DNA of 64,000 nt from Rusavskia elegans (taxonomy: Eukaryota; Ascomycota; Lecanoromycetes; Teloschistales; Teloschistaceae): assembly GCA_011316305.1 (NCBI GenBank), contig SAUG01000052.1, forward strand, positions 1 to 64,000, read 5' to 3'. The position numbers and the translations under genes are program-made. This document shows, piece by piece, positions 24,401 to 37,259 of the stretch (within the stretch, counting starts at the first letter, position 1; each line of letters starts with the position of its first letter). Under the pieces are notes generated by a model. That model saw nothing but the letters and a program-made list of their open reading frames with translations. It ran no database searches and was not told where the DNA came from.

Positions 24401-25099
24401 ACTACTCTATATAAGACACTGATTAATTCTATAATAATTATAATATAGATAATATACTAAGATACGATAAGATAATTAAATATTATAGTTTATTTTATTT
24501 ACATCCAAGTAAATTGCACTAGCGTCTCAATGGCAAATTGAAAGGCTATTAACGTAGCACTATATAAGATAGAATATTATATCAGATAGCTTAAGTATTT
24601 AGAGTTAAATTAGATAATATATATATTATAATTCCTTATCGATATATAATAGTTATCGGATAGCTATCTAGATCGAAGTTTTTAGTAACTATCTATTAAG
24701 CCAGATTTCCGTCTATTCGCTTTAAGATCTATCGAGCGACTATCTATAATAATATCTATTAATACTCTATCTATTATTTATCTAGCTAAATAGTCTATTA
24801 CCTGGAGTTATCTCTTGGTTTCCTTTTAAAATATTATCTTAGTAGACGGAGGTTTAAGTTTGATTTATAGCAGGACTTTCTATTAATAGGACGTTAATAT
24901 AACGTTAATAGTAGAGAAATATTAAAAGGCTATCTAAATTCAGGTCGTATTAATAAAGATATAGTATTTCTTTACTATATATAGAAGATATATCGAAAAT
25001 CCTAAATTAGAAGTACTAAGAGGACTATATAAGTATAATATATTATCTAAATTACCTGCTCGCTATCGCCTATTTAATATCCTACCCTTATCCCTATCC
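19969..25099. other. Degraded single-copy tract, no gene recognised
   Basis: About 5.1 kb of RIP-like DNA with no partner in the window. From 22022 the plus strand can be read for roughly 200 codons with breaks only at TAG/TAA (former CAG/CAA), giving a Lys/Tyr/Gln-rich sequence, so an old coding relic is possible. A similar tract lies near 23650-24240. Neither resembles a family I can name. A small patch with normal CA/TG content is at 24497-24545. Confidence 0.45.
21446..21474. repeat. (ATT)n microsatellite
   Basis: About nine to ten tandem ATT/TTA triplets in otherwise irregular AT-rich DNA. Confidence 0.9.
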
Positions 25100-28000
25100 T
25101 ATTTATAGCGCTAGAAGCTATACGGCTTAAAGTCTATTTTAGTAGTAGTTGTCGATAAGAGTTTATAGATATCGATTACTATACGGTAATATAGTTACTA
25201 GGAGTTAATTTAGAAAAGAAGCTCGAGATCGGAGGTTTTTTTAAGTACTAAAGCGTATTATAAGATCAGACCGAGGCTATCTATACTACTACTACTTATT
25301 AGTTATAGGATCGCGACGGGGAATAAAATCTTATTATAAAAAAGAGTATAAGCGTATATACTAATTCCGGGAAAATAAGCGCTATTATATAGCGGGAGTA
25401 GAGGAAGTAGAGAAAGTAGATATAGTAGAGGAAGTAGATATATATTAGGCTTCTTCCGAGGTTATTATTCGTATTATAGTTCGGCTTATTATCTATAACT
25501 ACTCTTCTATAAATAATTATTTCTAGTACGCGATATATTAATAGTTAGTAACGAAGCTAATATAAGCGATAGAAGAACTTACTTATATTATATTTTAATA
25601 AAAGTACTAGCTATAAAAACTCTAGATCCTGCCGAATATTAATTTATATATCTCGGAATATCGGGTAGGAAAGGTATAAAAGGGCCTATATAAGATATAC
25701 GAGTATATTAAGATTTTAAAATATAATAATCCTTCCTAATTTAAATATAATATCTATCGAACGGCTTTTTTAATAGCGCAGGAATAGTTATATATTATTT
25801 TTTCCCTAGAATACCCTGAATTTATTAGGTACTATTAAAACTATTACTATTAAATTAGCGTTTATATTCTATATAACCGACGCTATAGAGATTTATAATA
25901 ATTAATAGCTTTCGGAACGCTAGGATAGATAGTTTAAGTCCGTTATATAATATATATAGAGAAAGGTATCTATTAATTAGAATATTAGAAAAGATAGAAG
26001 GGACTATATAAAAGGTAATTATTAGCTATAGGTACCGTTAGAAATAGGCTAGTAGAATAGAAGGTACTAACTTGATACTTATACTATAGAAGACGAGGCG
26101 TAAAGGCTATAGAAAAATTAGATAATAAAGTTTAAAAGCCTGGAAAAAACTTAAAAATATAAGGCGTATTATAAATATTAGATATAATAAAATCTGATTA
26201 TTAAGAAATATACTATTAAAAAATATAGGCTAAGGATATAGAAATTATATAAATAGAAGATATAAAAGAAAATAAATAGATAAAAGGTATTAAAATATAT
26301 AGGTAATAGTAGAAAGTATAGAGAAAGGATATAAGAAATATAGGGCCAACCTATAATAGATATAGCTATTATCGGGCTGTAGAGCCCTAGTACTAGTACT
26401 AGTAATACTATACTAATATATTAATAGCCTATAGGGGCTCCTACCCGCGCTATCTAATTTTTTAAGCCTCCTCTAATTACTACCTACGCGGTCTAATATA
26501 TAACTACTATTTACAACGTAAGTAGTAGAAGCTTTAATAAACCGTTCGGTTAATACTTAGTTTTATTTAGTATCTATTAAATTCTATATATTCGATAGTA
26601 GAATCGCGATTTTAGATAAAACTATACTACTTACCTTCCCGAATTTTACTATATCTAATAAGTAGTAAATCTAATACTTATTTACTTAAACTAATACTAG
26701 GAGTATTATCGTCAGTATTCTACCTCTAGCTTTAAGATTATATTTACTAATCTTTTTCTAGATTACTATAGGGAATAGAATAGCGTCTATAATCGATTAT
26801 AAAATATCTTAACTATATACTAGTATAAGGTTTTTAATAAGGTTATTCGGATACGGTAGATACTTAGTAGAATAAAAAGCTATAAAGCGATAGTAGTAAG
26901 GGTATTTTAGCGAGTTAAAAATAATTAAATATAAGGCCTTTATATATAGAGTTAGCTATATAAAATAATTATTATAGGCCGCTAAATACTATCGAATTAG
27001 CCTATAGTATATTTATATAACGCCTCCCTTATAGTATATATCTATATTTTTATTCCTAAACTCTAGTTCTGATATTTATAGTCCCGCTAATATAATTTTT
27101 TTAATCTATAAACGCTATTTATATAAATTTTAGAGTAGTAGTAGATAATAAAAGGAGGATTAGAATATAGGAAAAGATAAGGAGGCTAATAGTAGATAAT
27201 AAAGAAGATAGTAGATAATAAGGATAAAGATTAATAGTTACGAAATTTTAATAAGAAAGGTACTATAGGTAGGTAATAAAAAGATATTCTCTTTCCTAAT
27301 AGCCTTTTTTTCGATATTTATAATATTATATCCTATATTATATTTCAATATCTAAAAGTAAGAGGTTAATAAATAGATTTAAAAATTAATTAGTTAACTT
27401 TTAAAAATAATATAGTATATATACTGACTACTTTAATTTTAGGCTTAATATAGTTTATAGCTATATAAATTAAATATAATAATTATAATATAGTAGAATC
27501 CTTTACCCTCTATATAATAGATAGATTCTATCTATCCCCTTTCTAGTAGTATAAACCTAGAAAATATAATTTCTTATAAGCTCGAAATAATATAATTCTA
27601 TAATATCCCGTTTATCTATTAATATTTTAAATAGAATCTAGAGGACCCTATCGATACCTATATCTTTTTTTATATTTCTAATATACTCTACTAAGGTTAC
27701 GTATATAAAGAGACGCTTCTATAATAAAAGAAGTTTATAGAAGAAAATCCTATCTAAATAAGCTAGCCGACCGCCTTTTCTATTAATAAAATTACCTATT
27801 CGAAAGGTAATATAATATTTAGATTTACTAGTAGAAAGGGAGTTAGTATATAGAAAATAGAAAGTAGGATAGAAAAAGATAAAGCAATATTCTAAAAATA
27901 GAAGAAAAAACTTATATTAAAAAGTAGTAGCTCGAGGTAGTAATAGTATAGTATCTATAAGCGGAATTAAAAATACTAAAGAGATTTACCAATAAGTAAA

Positions 28001-31000
28001 GTTTATTCGGTAGTACTAAGTAATTTTAGTTTTAGGGAAAGTAATATAATATTACTAGTAGTCCTAGCAATATTCGTATTATAATAAGGAAGAGAATTAT
28101 AAATATAGATAAAATATAAAAGATATCATTCGGATAGACTATTTAGAATCTATAGCGCTAATTATATAGTTATTTTTATACTATTTATCGCTAATTAAAG
28201 TCCGGGCGCTTACTTCGACGTCTATATTATTAGTTTATTTTAATTAAAGGAGGATTCTATTAAATAGTATTAGGTACTTTTCAGAAATCGCGGTAAACTA
28301 TTAGAAAAAATCGGGTTCGCTATATTAGAAAGAGCCTATAATTATAAACCGGAAAGTCTATTAGAATTATTCTTTTTAAAATAGAAATTTAAAAATATCC
28401 TGTTTATTCGTTTTAGTAACTTTTAATTTATATTTTTTATATTTACTTTTACCTATAAAAGTCGTATAGTTATTAGGCGTAGTATATTCGGCAGCTATAT
28501 TAGTAAAATAGAGGCCTATATATATATTCGGGCGGCCTATAAAGTTAAAGAAATCTCCGGCTTTTTTCGATTAATTAATATTAATAGTAAAAGACTCGGT
28601 AAATTAATTATATTAGAAGGGATATCTATACTAATCTAGACCGTCGCTACTATCGATATTTAATTTATTATCGAAGTTAATAGAATCCTAGCGGACAGGT
28701 CCTACTAGTATTCTACTATACTAGAAAGCAGGAAATTTACTTTATCGGAAGTTAGGTAAATATAAGATAGTAGTATATTTATAGAGGCGTTAGAATAATT
28801 TATAGGATTATTTTAGAGCGAGATCTATATTTTTATAGTTAGAAGCCGATATCTTTAGAGCTAGGATAACCGTATTACTTTTAGCTATTACTATAAAATA
28901 GTATACGATATAGTTAATAACGTCTATATTTAAATAGCGGGATATAGTTATTTCTATAGCTTTATAGTAATAAGGTATAATATACTCGTCTTTTAGCTAT
29001 AGGCGAAAAAGTATTAGAGTAATAATCGATATATACGTATACTTTTATATATAGTAGCTTTGAAAATAGAATTTAGATAACTATAAACGAGCCTAGCCGG
29101 GAAAAAAAAGAAAGTATTTTAATTCCGTATAATATTTATTTTAGGCTTAGAGTTTAAAGATAGTATTAAATAAAATCTAAAAATTAGTACCCTATAATAT
29201 TAATTAGAATAAAATAAATATATCTATTAAGCCTATTTTATAATACTATTATATTTCGAGTAGGTAGTATCGATTAGCCTACTTCTAATAATATCTAACT
29301 CCAGGGTAAGTTTAACTAAAGTAGATTACTCCTTTTTTATACCGAAAAACTAGAAGATTTACTCCTATTATATTATAAATAATTTATCGCCTTTTAACCT
29401 TTTAAGTAGAGCTTAATAATAATATCTGGCGTTAGTAATAATATTAAAGGTACAATCTTTTCTTTTTTCTTTAATAACTAGGTATTTAGTATATCCTCGA
29501 TTTATAATTAGAGATATAAAACCAGAATTACTTTACTATTATAGTAAATTATCTATAAAAGCTATTATATAGCGAATAATAACTATAGGCGCTTAATTTT
29601 CTCCTTTTAGAAATATCGGAATACCCTAGGCGAGTTTTTCTAGCGAAAGTTATAGTATATAAATAATATCGCCGAAATTATTTATATAAAGGCCTAGAGC
29701 TAATATAAAGAAGTAATAAGTTAGTTATAGAATTATAAGATAAATAATAGGGATAGATTTATTTAGAAGTAATATATTCGCCTATTTTTTCCTTTTATAC
29801 TAATTTAGAGCTAAAATAGTATTATAAATACCGGTTAGAGATCTATATATATTTCGAAATATACTAAAAGTATTAATAAAAGTTAAAACTTATATAGATA
29901 AAACCTTTTAATCTACTAATTATTCGAAATACTAATAGCTATATATAGCTATTTTAAGCCTACTACAAATAGGCGCCGATAACTATAAAGGGTAGAAGTT
30001 ATTTATACTCCGGAGGATATATTTAATAATAATTTTAGTAGTATAGGAAAGTTTTATTAAAGGTTTACTTTTTTATCGATAGTCGAAATAAATATCTATA
30101 AACCTCCTTTTTAGATTTAATTCCGGTATAATAATAATTTCTTTTTTAAATAAAAGGTACTTTTTAGCTATATTATTAGAGTATAACTCCGGTAATCTAT
30201 AAGCTAGAAAAAGAAAGCTTCGAAGATTAATTAATTTCTAGATTTTAAAAATAACTCGACCTTAATCTATACTACTAAAGTCCCTTTTAATAGAATAAAT
30301 TTAACCGAAATAACCTTTATTTTCGGCTCTATATAGGTATTTAGATATAAAATATTAAATATAAATAATATCGGAAAGAAAAATAGGAGAATTATTAAAT
30401 TTAGTATATTAGCTAGAAAATAATATTACTAAGGTTATCTAAATATCTAAATAGTAGAGTTTATATAGCTTATTAATAGAAATTACTATACCTATATATA
30501 TCTTAGACCGAAATTAGATAGAGATAAATACTACTTAGAATAGGTCTATAGGATCTAAGAAAACTATTATATTTCTTATCGGTATTTTAATAGTATCCTC
30601 TTAAACTTTTTCTATAGGAGTTATTATTAGCTGCTGCTTTTGAACGACTATAAATAACTTCTAGTATATCTAAATTAGAGGTAGTTAGGATTTAATATAT
30701 TTTTTAAGAGTTATAATCGATCTAGATAGGCTATAAATTAGATAGTAGATTAAAGACTTCGAGTCGGCTTTCGTAGTATTATCGAAAAAGGGATATAACT
30801 TCTACCTATATATTAAACGCTATAATAAACTCGCTTAGCTATATATTTAACCGATAATAAAGAAGAGCTTCGGAGTTATTAATAATAATAGCGGAAAAGC
30901 GGTAGGATTAAAGAAAGAACCTCTAGATAGGACTAGAAGATAGTTCTAGAGGTTAGTATTATAAGTAGAGGTCTACCTAAGGTTCTTTATTACTATTATT

Positions 31001-31960
31001 TTTAGTCTAATTATCTTATTTTACTTTTTATAGGCCTTTTTCTTCTAATTTAAATATTTATAAAGGTTTTTTATTAATAATATTATCCTTTAGTATAGGT
31101 ATAGCTTTAATCTATTTCTATTCTAGTATAAACTATAAAATAACCGGGTTCTAGATATCGGAATTAGCGATATTCTTAAATAAATTATTAATTACTAAAA
31201 TTATATCCTGTAAACGATATATTAATATAGCTTAAAATTAAAGTATTTAAAAATATTCTATATCTCTCCTATTAGCTATATTACCTAAAACCCTTATAGA
31301 ATAGTTATTAATTACTAGTTAGATATTAGTATTTTCCCGGTCTAGCTACTTATACTAGGTTTATATTTCGTTATCTTTACTCTATTACCTTTTCGACCTT
31401 TTCTATAATACTATATACTAACCTCTAGGACTATAGCTTCTAGGTTAAGCGGTTAGAGGGGGCTTATATATATTATATAGAGCCAGGTTTCGCGTATTCC
31501 GACTTATAGTAGAAAATAATCGAGATAGATAAGAAGAAAAGAACGTTAATATAGGAAGCTATCGAGTTACTAGATAGCTACTAATAATAGAATAATAGCT
31601 AAATAATAATTATAGAAAAGCGAGGTAGATATAAAAGGGGGAATAAAATTATAAATAGGATATTTAAGTCGATAGAAAAAGTAAAATAAGATTTAATAAT
31701 TATACCTCTAGAAAATATTATACGGCTTAATATTTCTAGAAATATTATAAAGCCTCATATTTATAATATTATAATTATAGAGGCCTGCTATTTCGTTTTT
31801 TAAATATATAAGTTCTATCTATAGTATACCTTGCTATCTACCGCCGGATATAAATATCTAGCGCCTATTAATTTACCGATCCTCTATTAATCCCCGTTAT
31901 TTCTATATCCTATCTATTACCCCCCTATAACTATCTACCGGCGACGATATAGACTTTACT
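25100..31960 (+). pseudogene. Candidate relic of a very large coding region
   Basis: Read in one frame (first codon base at positions congruent to 1 modulo 3; checked from 26092 and from 28279), long stretches look protein-like: codons are varied, and the breaks are mostly TAA/TAG at positions where Gln would fit. The stretch near 26090-26340 is very basic (Lys/Arg/Gln-rich); the part from 28220 to about 31950 includes alternating charged and hydrophobic segments. I recognise no family or catalytic motif. If real it would have exceeded 2,000 codons, in the range of large transposon or telomere-linked proteins. Read-through of stops makes false coherence possible, hence low confidence. Confidence 0.35.
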
Positions 31961-32877
31961 AACGTTAATAAAACTATCGGATACGGCTTCGATTTCCTTA
32001 AAACTGAAAATAATCTATAAATATAGTAATAAGAAAAGATATTTTCGAATAAACTATAAATAAACTATATCTATTACTATTTCCCGATATTATATATAGC
32101 CAGATACTAAACTATAGGACCTTTTTAAGTACTAGTAGAATACTATAATAATTTATAGAGGTATATACTAGCTATACTACGGAAGTACTAGTAGAAGGTT
32201 TTTCCGGAAGATAAAAGGGTAGGTAAAAGAGGTCGAAAATTAACTAAAAATACGCTTCTAGAGTAGTAGTCGTCTTACTTCTAGAATATATAGAAGATAA
32301 GGATTAATAATAAATAGATTAAAATCTATAGAAGGTTAGAAAATAGAGTTAGATAATAATATATAAATAAGGACTAAAATAGTAATATTAAATAAGCGTT
32401 AAAGCCGCTAAAACTTATTAAACTATAATCCTATTTCCCTATTACTCCTACTATTTCTTTACTCTAGTTATTTTAATTTTCTTTTTTATACTATTTCTTT
32501 AGCCTATTATTTAGTCTATTAGTTATTATAGTACTATATTATCGTTTTCTTATGATAATATCGTTTATATAATTATTATAATAATACCTTCTATATATAG
32601 TATACTTCGGTTAAATAATAATTAAGTAAAAATACCTATAGGTCGATTTTCGAAGTTTTAGAATTTGACTAAGTCTTAATTTTTGACTTAATCTTATTAA
32701 AATAAGCGGAAAGCGGATAATAATAAAATAGTATCTAAAGATTAGATAGTATTTCTTTCTAAAAGAGCTTATTTATTAGAGTATACCTTTCCTTTCCTAC
32801 TATTATAAATATTAATTAAAAACTTTTTAAATTTTTTTAATAATTTAGCTAATCCTTTTAATATATCGGATAATAGA
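31961..32877. other. Degraded spacer between two relic tracts
   Basis: About 0.9 kb of RIP-like sequence, with 'atagtatacttcgg' and similar blocks but no repeat partner in the window. It may be the end of the tract to its left or an intergenic piece. Confidence 0.4.
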
Positions 32878-34500
32878 AGTTCGGAAGACCTACTAAATAA
32901 TACCGAAATTACTTTTCGATATACCGCTCGTAAAACTAATACCTATAAGTCTACTACTATAGATAGTACTATTATAGAAAAGACTAATAGCTCTATAGAT
33001 ATTCGGCGTAATATAAATAACTTAATACTCTTATTATAGGCTATACTAATAATTTAGTCTATTTCTATACTAAATAATAGAGGCCTAGAACTTCCTATAA
33101 GCCCTTCTAAATTCTATAATAAATCTTTTAAATCCTATAATAAGACTATAGTAGATAAAGAGATACTATTAATCTAGAAGAAACTATAGTAAAAAGGTTA
33201 CTCTAAAGGCTAAAAGTCGCCCGGTTTAAACTAAGAAAAGGGCCCCCTTTAAAAGGAAAAATTCGCTCGAGAGGTCCTAGCTAAATTTAAAAAAATAGAA
33301 ATAGAATACCGGATATAGTTTCTTAGATAGAGATTATTAAAGTACTCGTCTAGTATTATTTATAACGTATAGGGTAATAATATTACTAAAATAAGCTAGA
33401 AATAGACAGAATCTCTAAAGCGAATCTTATAGTACTAGACTAACTAGAAAATAAGAACGGTCGATCGTATAATAATATATTATAGGGGTTTTAAAGGTAT
33501 AGCGCTAGGCTAATATATATTAATAGAATAAAGTCGAAGAGTTTTTTAAAATAAATAAAAATATCTAGGATATTAATAAATTTAAGCTATTTATTAAAAA
33601 GTTTTATAGGATGTATTCTATTAGTTCCATATTCTATATCTTTAATTTCGCGTCCGATACTATTAATTTTAGGGCTACCGAAGCAGGTAGTAATAAAATT
33701 AAAAGGTTTTTTAAAAGTATATATCGTAATTAATAGGTCTTCTATAGTTAGTATTAATACTAATATATAGATAATAAATATTTAGACTAATCTTACCGTC
33801 TATATTAAATTTCACCTCGATTAGCTTTATACTAAAAACGCTTCGAGAGATACCCTATAGAGCCGTATTAATATTTTTATATAGTATAATATTATAGATA
33901 TATATAAGTTATATAATACTATTAAACCCGGGGATTTTATATATTACTAAACGACTAAAGTATTTAACTATAAAGTTAAAGCGTTAGTAATCTATCCTAA
34001 TAATAACCCCGATTATATAATAATAGATTAAGATCGGTTTTAAGGTTTTTTTAATTTACTATATTATAGCCCTCGATATATTTATAATTTAGTAAGGGTT
34101 TCTTCTATTTCTTTTTAATACTAGACGGCTAGTATATCTAGTATCCCGTAGCTCCTATAGCTAGCGATTCTTATCTATAAATATTACGGAATTATAAGAT
34201 CATAGATTACTTCTAGTAGATAATAGTTAGGCTAATAGATATTATTATATAGGATAGTCGGTATAGATAGTTATATATTAATATAATACTATATTTTATA
34301 CCCTAGAAAGGTTTATTTACTTTTATATAATATTCTATTAGTATATTAAACTCTAGATTTAAATATAGAGGAATAGTAAGTCTATAATATACTCTAGTTT
34401 ATTAAAGACCTTAATATATTCTTTATATACTAAATAGAGCTCTATAGTATATTCCTATAATAGGAGTTTAGATAAGCTATCTATAGGAATTTGCTATCTC
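32878..34500 (+). pseudogene. Candidate coding relic, unknown family
   Basis: From 32878 (AGT TCG GAA GAC...) the plus strand reads in the same frame as the tract to its left, with Ser/Thr/Asn-rich then Lys/Arg/Glu-rich segments, and breaks mainly at TAG/TAA in Gln-like positions. Segments such as FKKIEIEYRIQFLRQ suggest an amphipathic helix. No domain is recognised. It could be a separate gene or the C-terminal part of the tract at 25100-31960. Confidence 0.35.
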
Positions 34501-35142
34501 GTTAAGATAGTCTATTATATTATATAGACCACTTATACTAATTATCTATTAATTATAATAATCCGTTAATATAAATATAATGATATAGTTAAATAGCTAT
34601 TAAGAGGCTATTATACGAGATATAGCTCTAATTACTAATTGATTTGCTACTCTATATAATATCGTCTCTATAGCCAATTAATATGCCATTAAGATTTATT
34701 AGGTGATCCCTAAGGTTTCTTTCTTTTTCTATTAGTACTTTCCGGATATATCTAGCTCTCGTTCTCTATTCCTTAGGAAAGAATTTACTTTACGAAAAAA
34801 AGGAAGGAAGGAGTAATAGTTAATTTATAGGAAGATAGTCGGGAGTTAAAACTAAAAGAATAATAATATAATAATAACAACCGCTATATTAGAAGTACTA
34901 TCTATTCTATAATACTATATTTTCTTTATTATTCTATCGATAGATACTAGTTAGAAATAGTCCTTTATAGTTAATTTTAAAATATCTACGATTACCGTAT
35001 ATATAGCATTAATTACTAAATTCTACTCAAAGTTAATTAGTTCGGTACAATCTGTTAATATTCTATCGATATAATATTGTAACGTACGGATAATTAATAT
35101 TATATATATAGGCTATGTTAGAAACAACGACGCCGCCTGAAG
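34501..35142. other. Degraded DNA left of Copia X
   Basis: Mostly RIP-like, but 35020-35142 has patches with normal CA/TG ('ttcggtacaatctg', 'ggctatgttagaaac'). The boundary with Copia X is near 35143, where the match to the reference begins. Confidence 0.45.
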
Positions 35143-36060
35143 AATATAGTAATCGCTAGTACTCCGGAGTTAATTATATTCCGGGAAAAACAATTATTAG
35201 AGAGACCTTTATTTAAATAGATTATCGCTATTATTATTTAAAAATTAGAGTATTTTTAGGTTTTCGAGCCTAAATATTGTATTGAAAGCCTCGAATTTAT
35301 TTTTATCTAGAATTTTAGTAATTTGGTTAGCTACTATTTACTCTATTAGAATATAGTAAAAATTAATAGTTGTATTAGCGACTTTTTTTTATAGAAACTT
35401 AATATAGAGATCTATATATTTAATTTTACTATAGAACTAATAGTTTTTAGTAAAGTCGATAGTATTCTAATTATTACTATAAAAGATTACTATATCCAAG
35501 GTAGTATTTAGATTCTATTCGTTAATTTATTACTAATTTAGAATATAATTTAACTAAATAGCTTTTTTAATAATTTTAGTTTTATATCTAAATCTATTTC
35601 GGTAGTCGATATAGCTATAACAGTTCACCGTTTAGATAACTAGCTAATAGCGCCGGATCTAATATTAAAGACGTATCTAAAAAAAAAATAGGTTTTTTAA
35701 TTATCTATCTAATCAGTATCGGTATATTTCTGAAATTTCTATCGATTATTTCTATAAATAAAAGTAAAGTAGACTGTTTTATATAGGTTTTTAAAAACTC
35801 TAGTAATAGCGTTCTAGTAGTAGCTTATAGATTTAATAGGTATCGGCTAATAACGGAAACGGCGAAAATAATATTAGAGCAAGTTCTAAATATAGTATAT
35901 ATTAAAGAGCTAATAGCGTTCTAATATTTATATTTTATTAGTAGAAGATAGGTCTAATTAGCGGGAACGGTTTCTGAATAAAGGCCGGAATCTATGAATA
36001 TAGATATATTATTTTTATAGATAGCGAAAATATAATCTTTTAAAATCTATTTAATATTAA

Positions 36061-36232
36061 TGAAATCATATATATGGAATATCAAGCTTGATTTACTAAA
36101 GTAGGCTTTCGCATGAATTAAATATATAAAAAGGAGATAGCAGGACCTTAACGCCTAGATCCGTTAAATCTAATCGATACTAGCGCCTTTAGCGCTTTAG
36201 TATAGCTGTTATACGTAACTAGATTTCTAATA
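36061..36232 (-). repeat. LTR of Copia Z
   Basis: Starts tgaaatcat and ends ttctaata, homologous to 10342-10514. Confidence 0.88.
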
Positions 36233-37094
36233 TTCCTAAACGAATAATATACTATATATATACCGAAAGTTGAAATAAATAAACTTATTATATATTTGCT
36301 AAAAACCCTTTAGGAAAAGAAATATATATATAGTAACGCGAGGTAGATAAAGTTTTAAAAGCTCCTATAGCAGATATATATAAAATAAAGGTAAAATAAA
36401 AGAAAATTATTTCTATAGTAGATCTGCGTATATAAATTATAAAAATCAAAATTTAGATTAAAGAAAATAGAATTTCTATAGCTTTTATAGTATTTTAAAT
36501 ATATTATAGTAGTAATATATTCAGTAGAACACTAGTATAGATACTTATTTATAATATAGATTTATTTAAAATATTTAAAATTAATATCGCCCGACTAGAA
36601 GGATATATCTAGGGCTTCGGCGATCGAAAGTATCTATCTAGTAATATATTATAGATATTATCGGTTATAATTAATCCTCCCGAAATATTAAAAAGTATAG
36701 ATATTATATTTTTTTTAAATTTATCAAAAGAATATATACTAATCGTTTATTAAAATATTATAAATTTCTATAATTATATTGAAGGTTTACTATAACCTTA
36801 AAACTTAATATTAGTATTCGAATTATTAATAATTACAGCGTTTTAATAGTACTATTCTTAAAATTCCTATAGAATCTTATAGTTAATTTAGCGGTATAGC
36901 TAGATAGTAAAAACCCCGATATATATTTTTATATTATTGCTATCCAGTTATAGATAGCTAAGAATATCGCGATTTTAAAAGCTATTAATAATATTTCTTT
37001 TTCTATAGCGTTTAGATTCGAGGTTTAAATAGAATAGTATCTAGAAATATAAAAAGAAAAGATTAATATTATAAATTATATAGGCGATATATAT
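36061..37094 (-). mobile_element. Copia piece Z: 3' LTR plus 1 kb
   Basis: A 172-bp LTR (36061-36232) followed by the LTR-proximal part of the post-pol region, ending at 'gcgatata' (reference position about 11400), where the LTR of Y begins. The rest of Z is not found on the far side of Y, whose 5' LTR abuts X directly. Z is therefore a truncated element or was shortened by recombination with Y. Confidence 0.85.
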
Positions 37095-37259
37095 TGAAAT
37101 TATATATATAGAATATCAAATTTGAATTACTAAAGTACCTGAAATAAATATATAAAAAGGAAATGGCAGAGCTTTAGCGCTTAAATCTACTAGACCTAGT
37201 CGGTACTAGCGCCTTTAGCGCTTTAGTATATCTATTATACGTAATACGTATTTCTAATA
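37095..37259 (-). repeat. 3' LTR of Copia Y
   Basis: Starts tgaaattat and ends ttctaata; about 8 bp shorter than the other LTRs through a deletion in its first third ('aaagtacctgaaataaat'). Confidence 0.85.
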
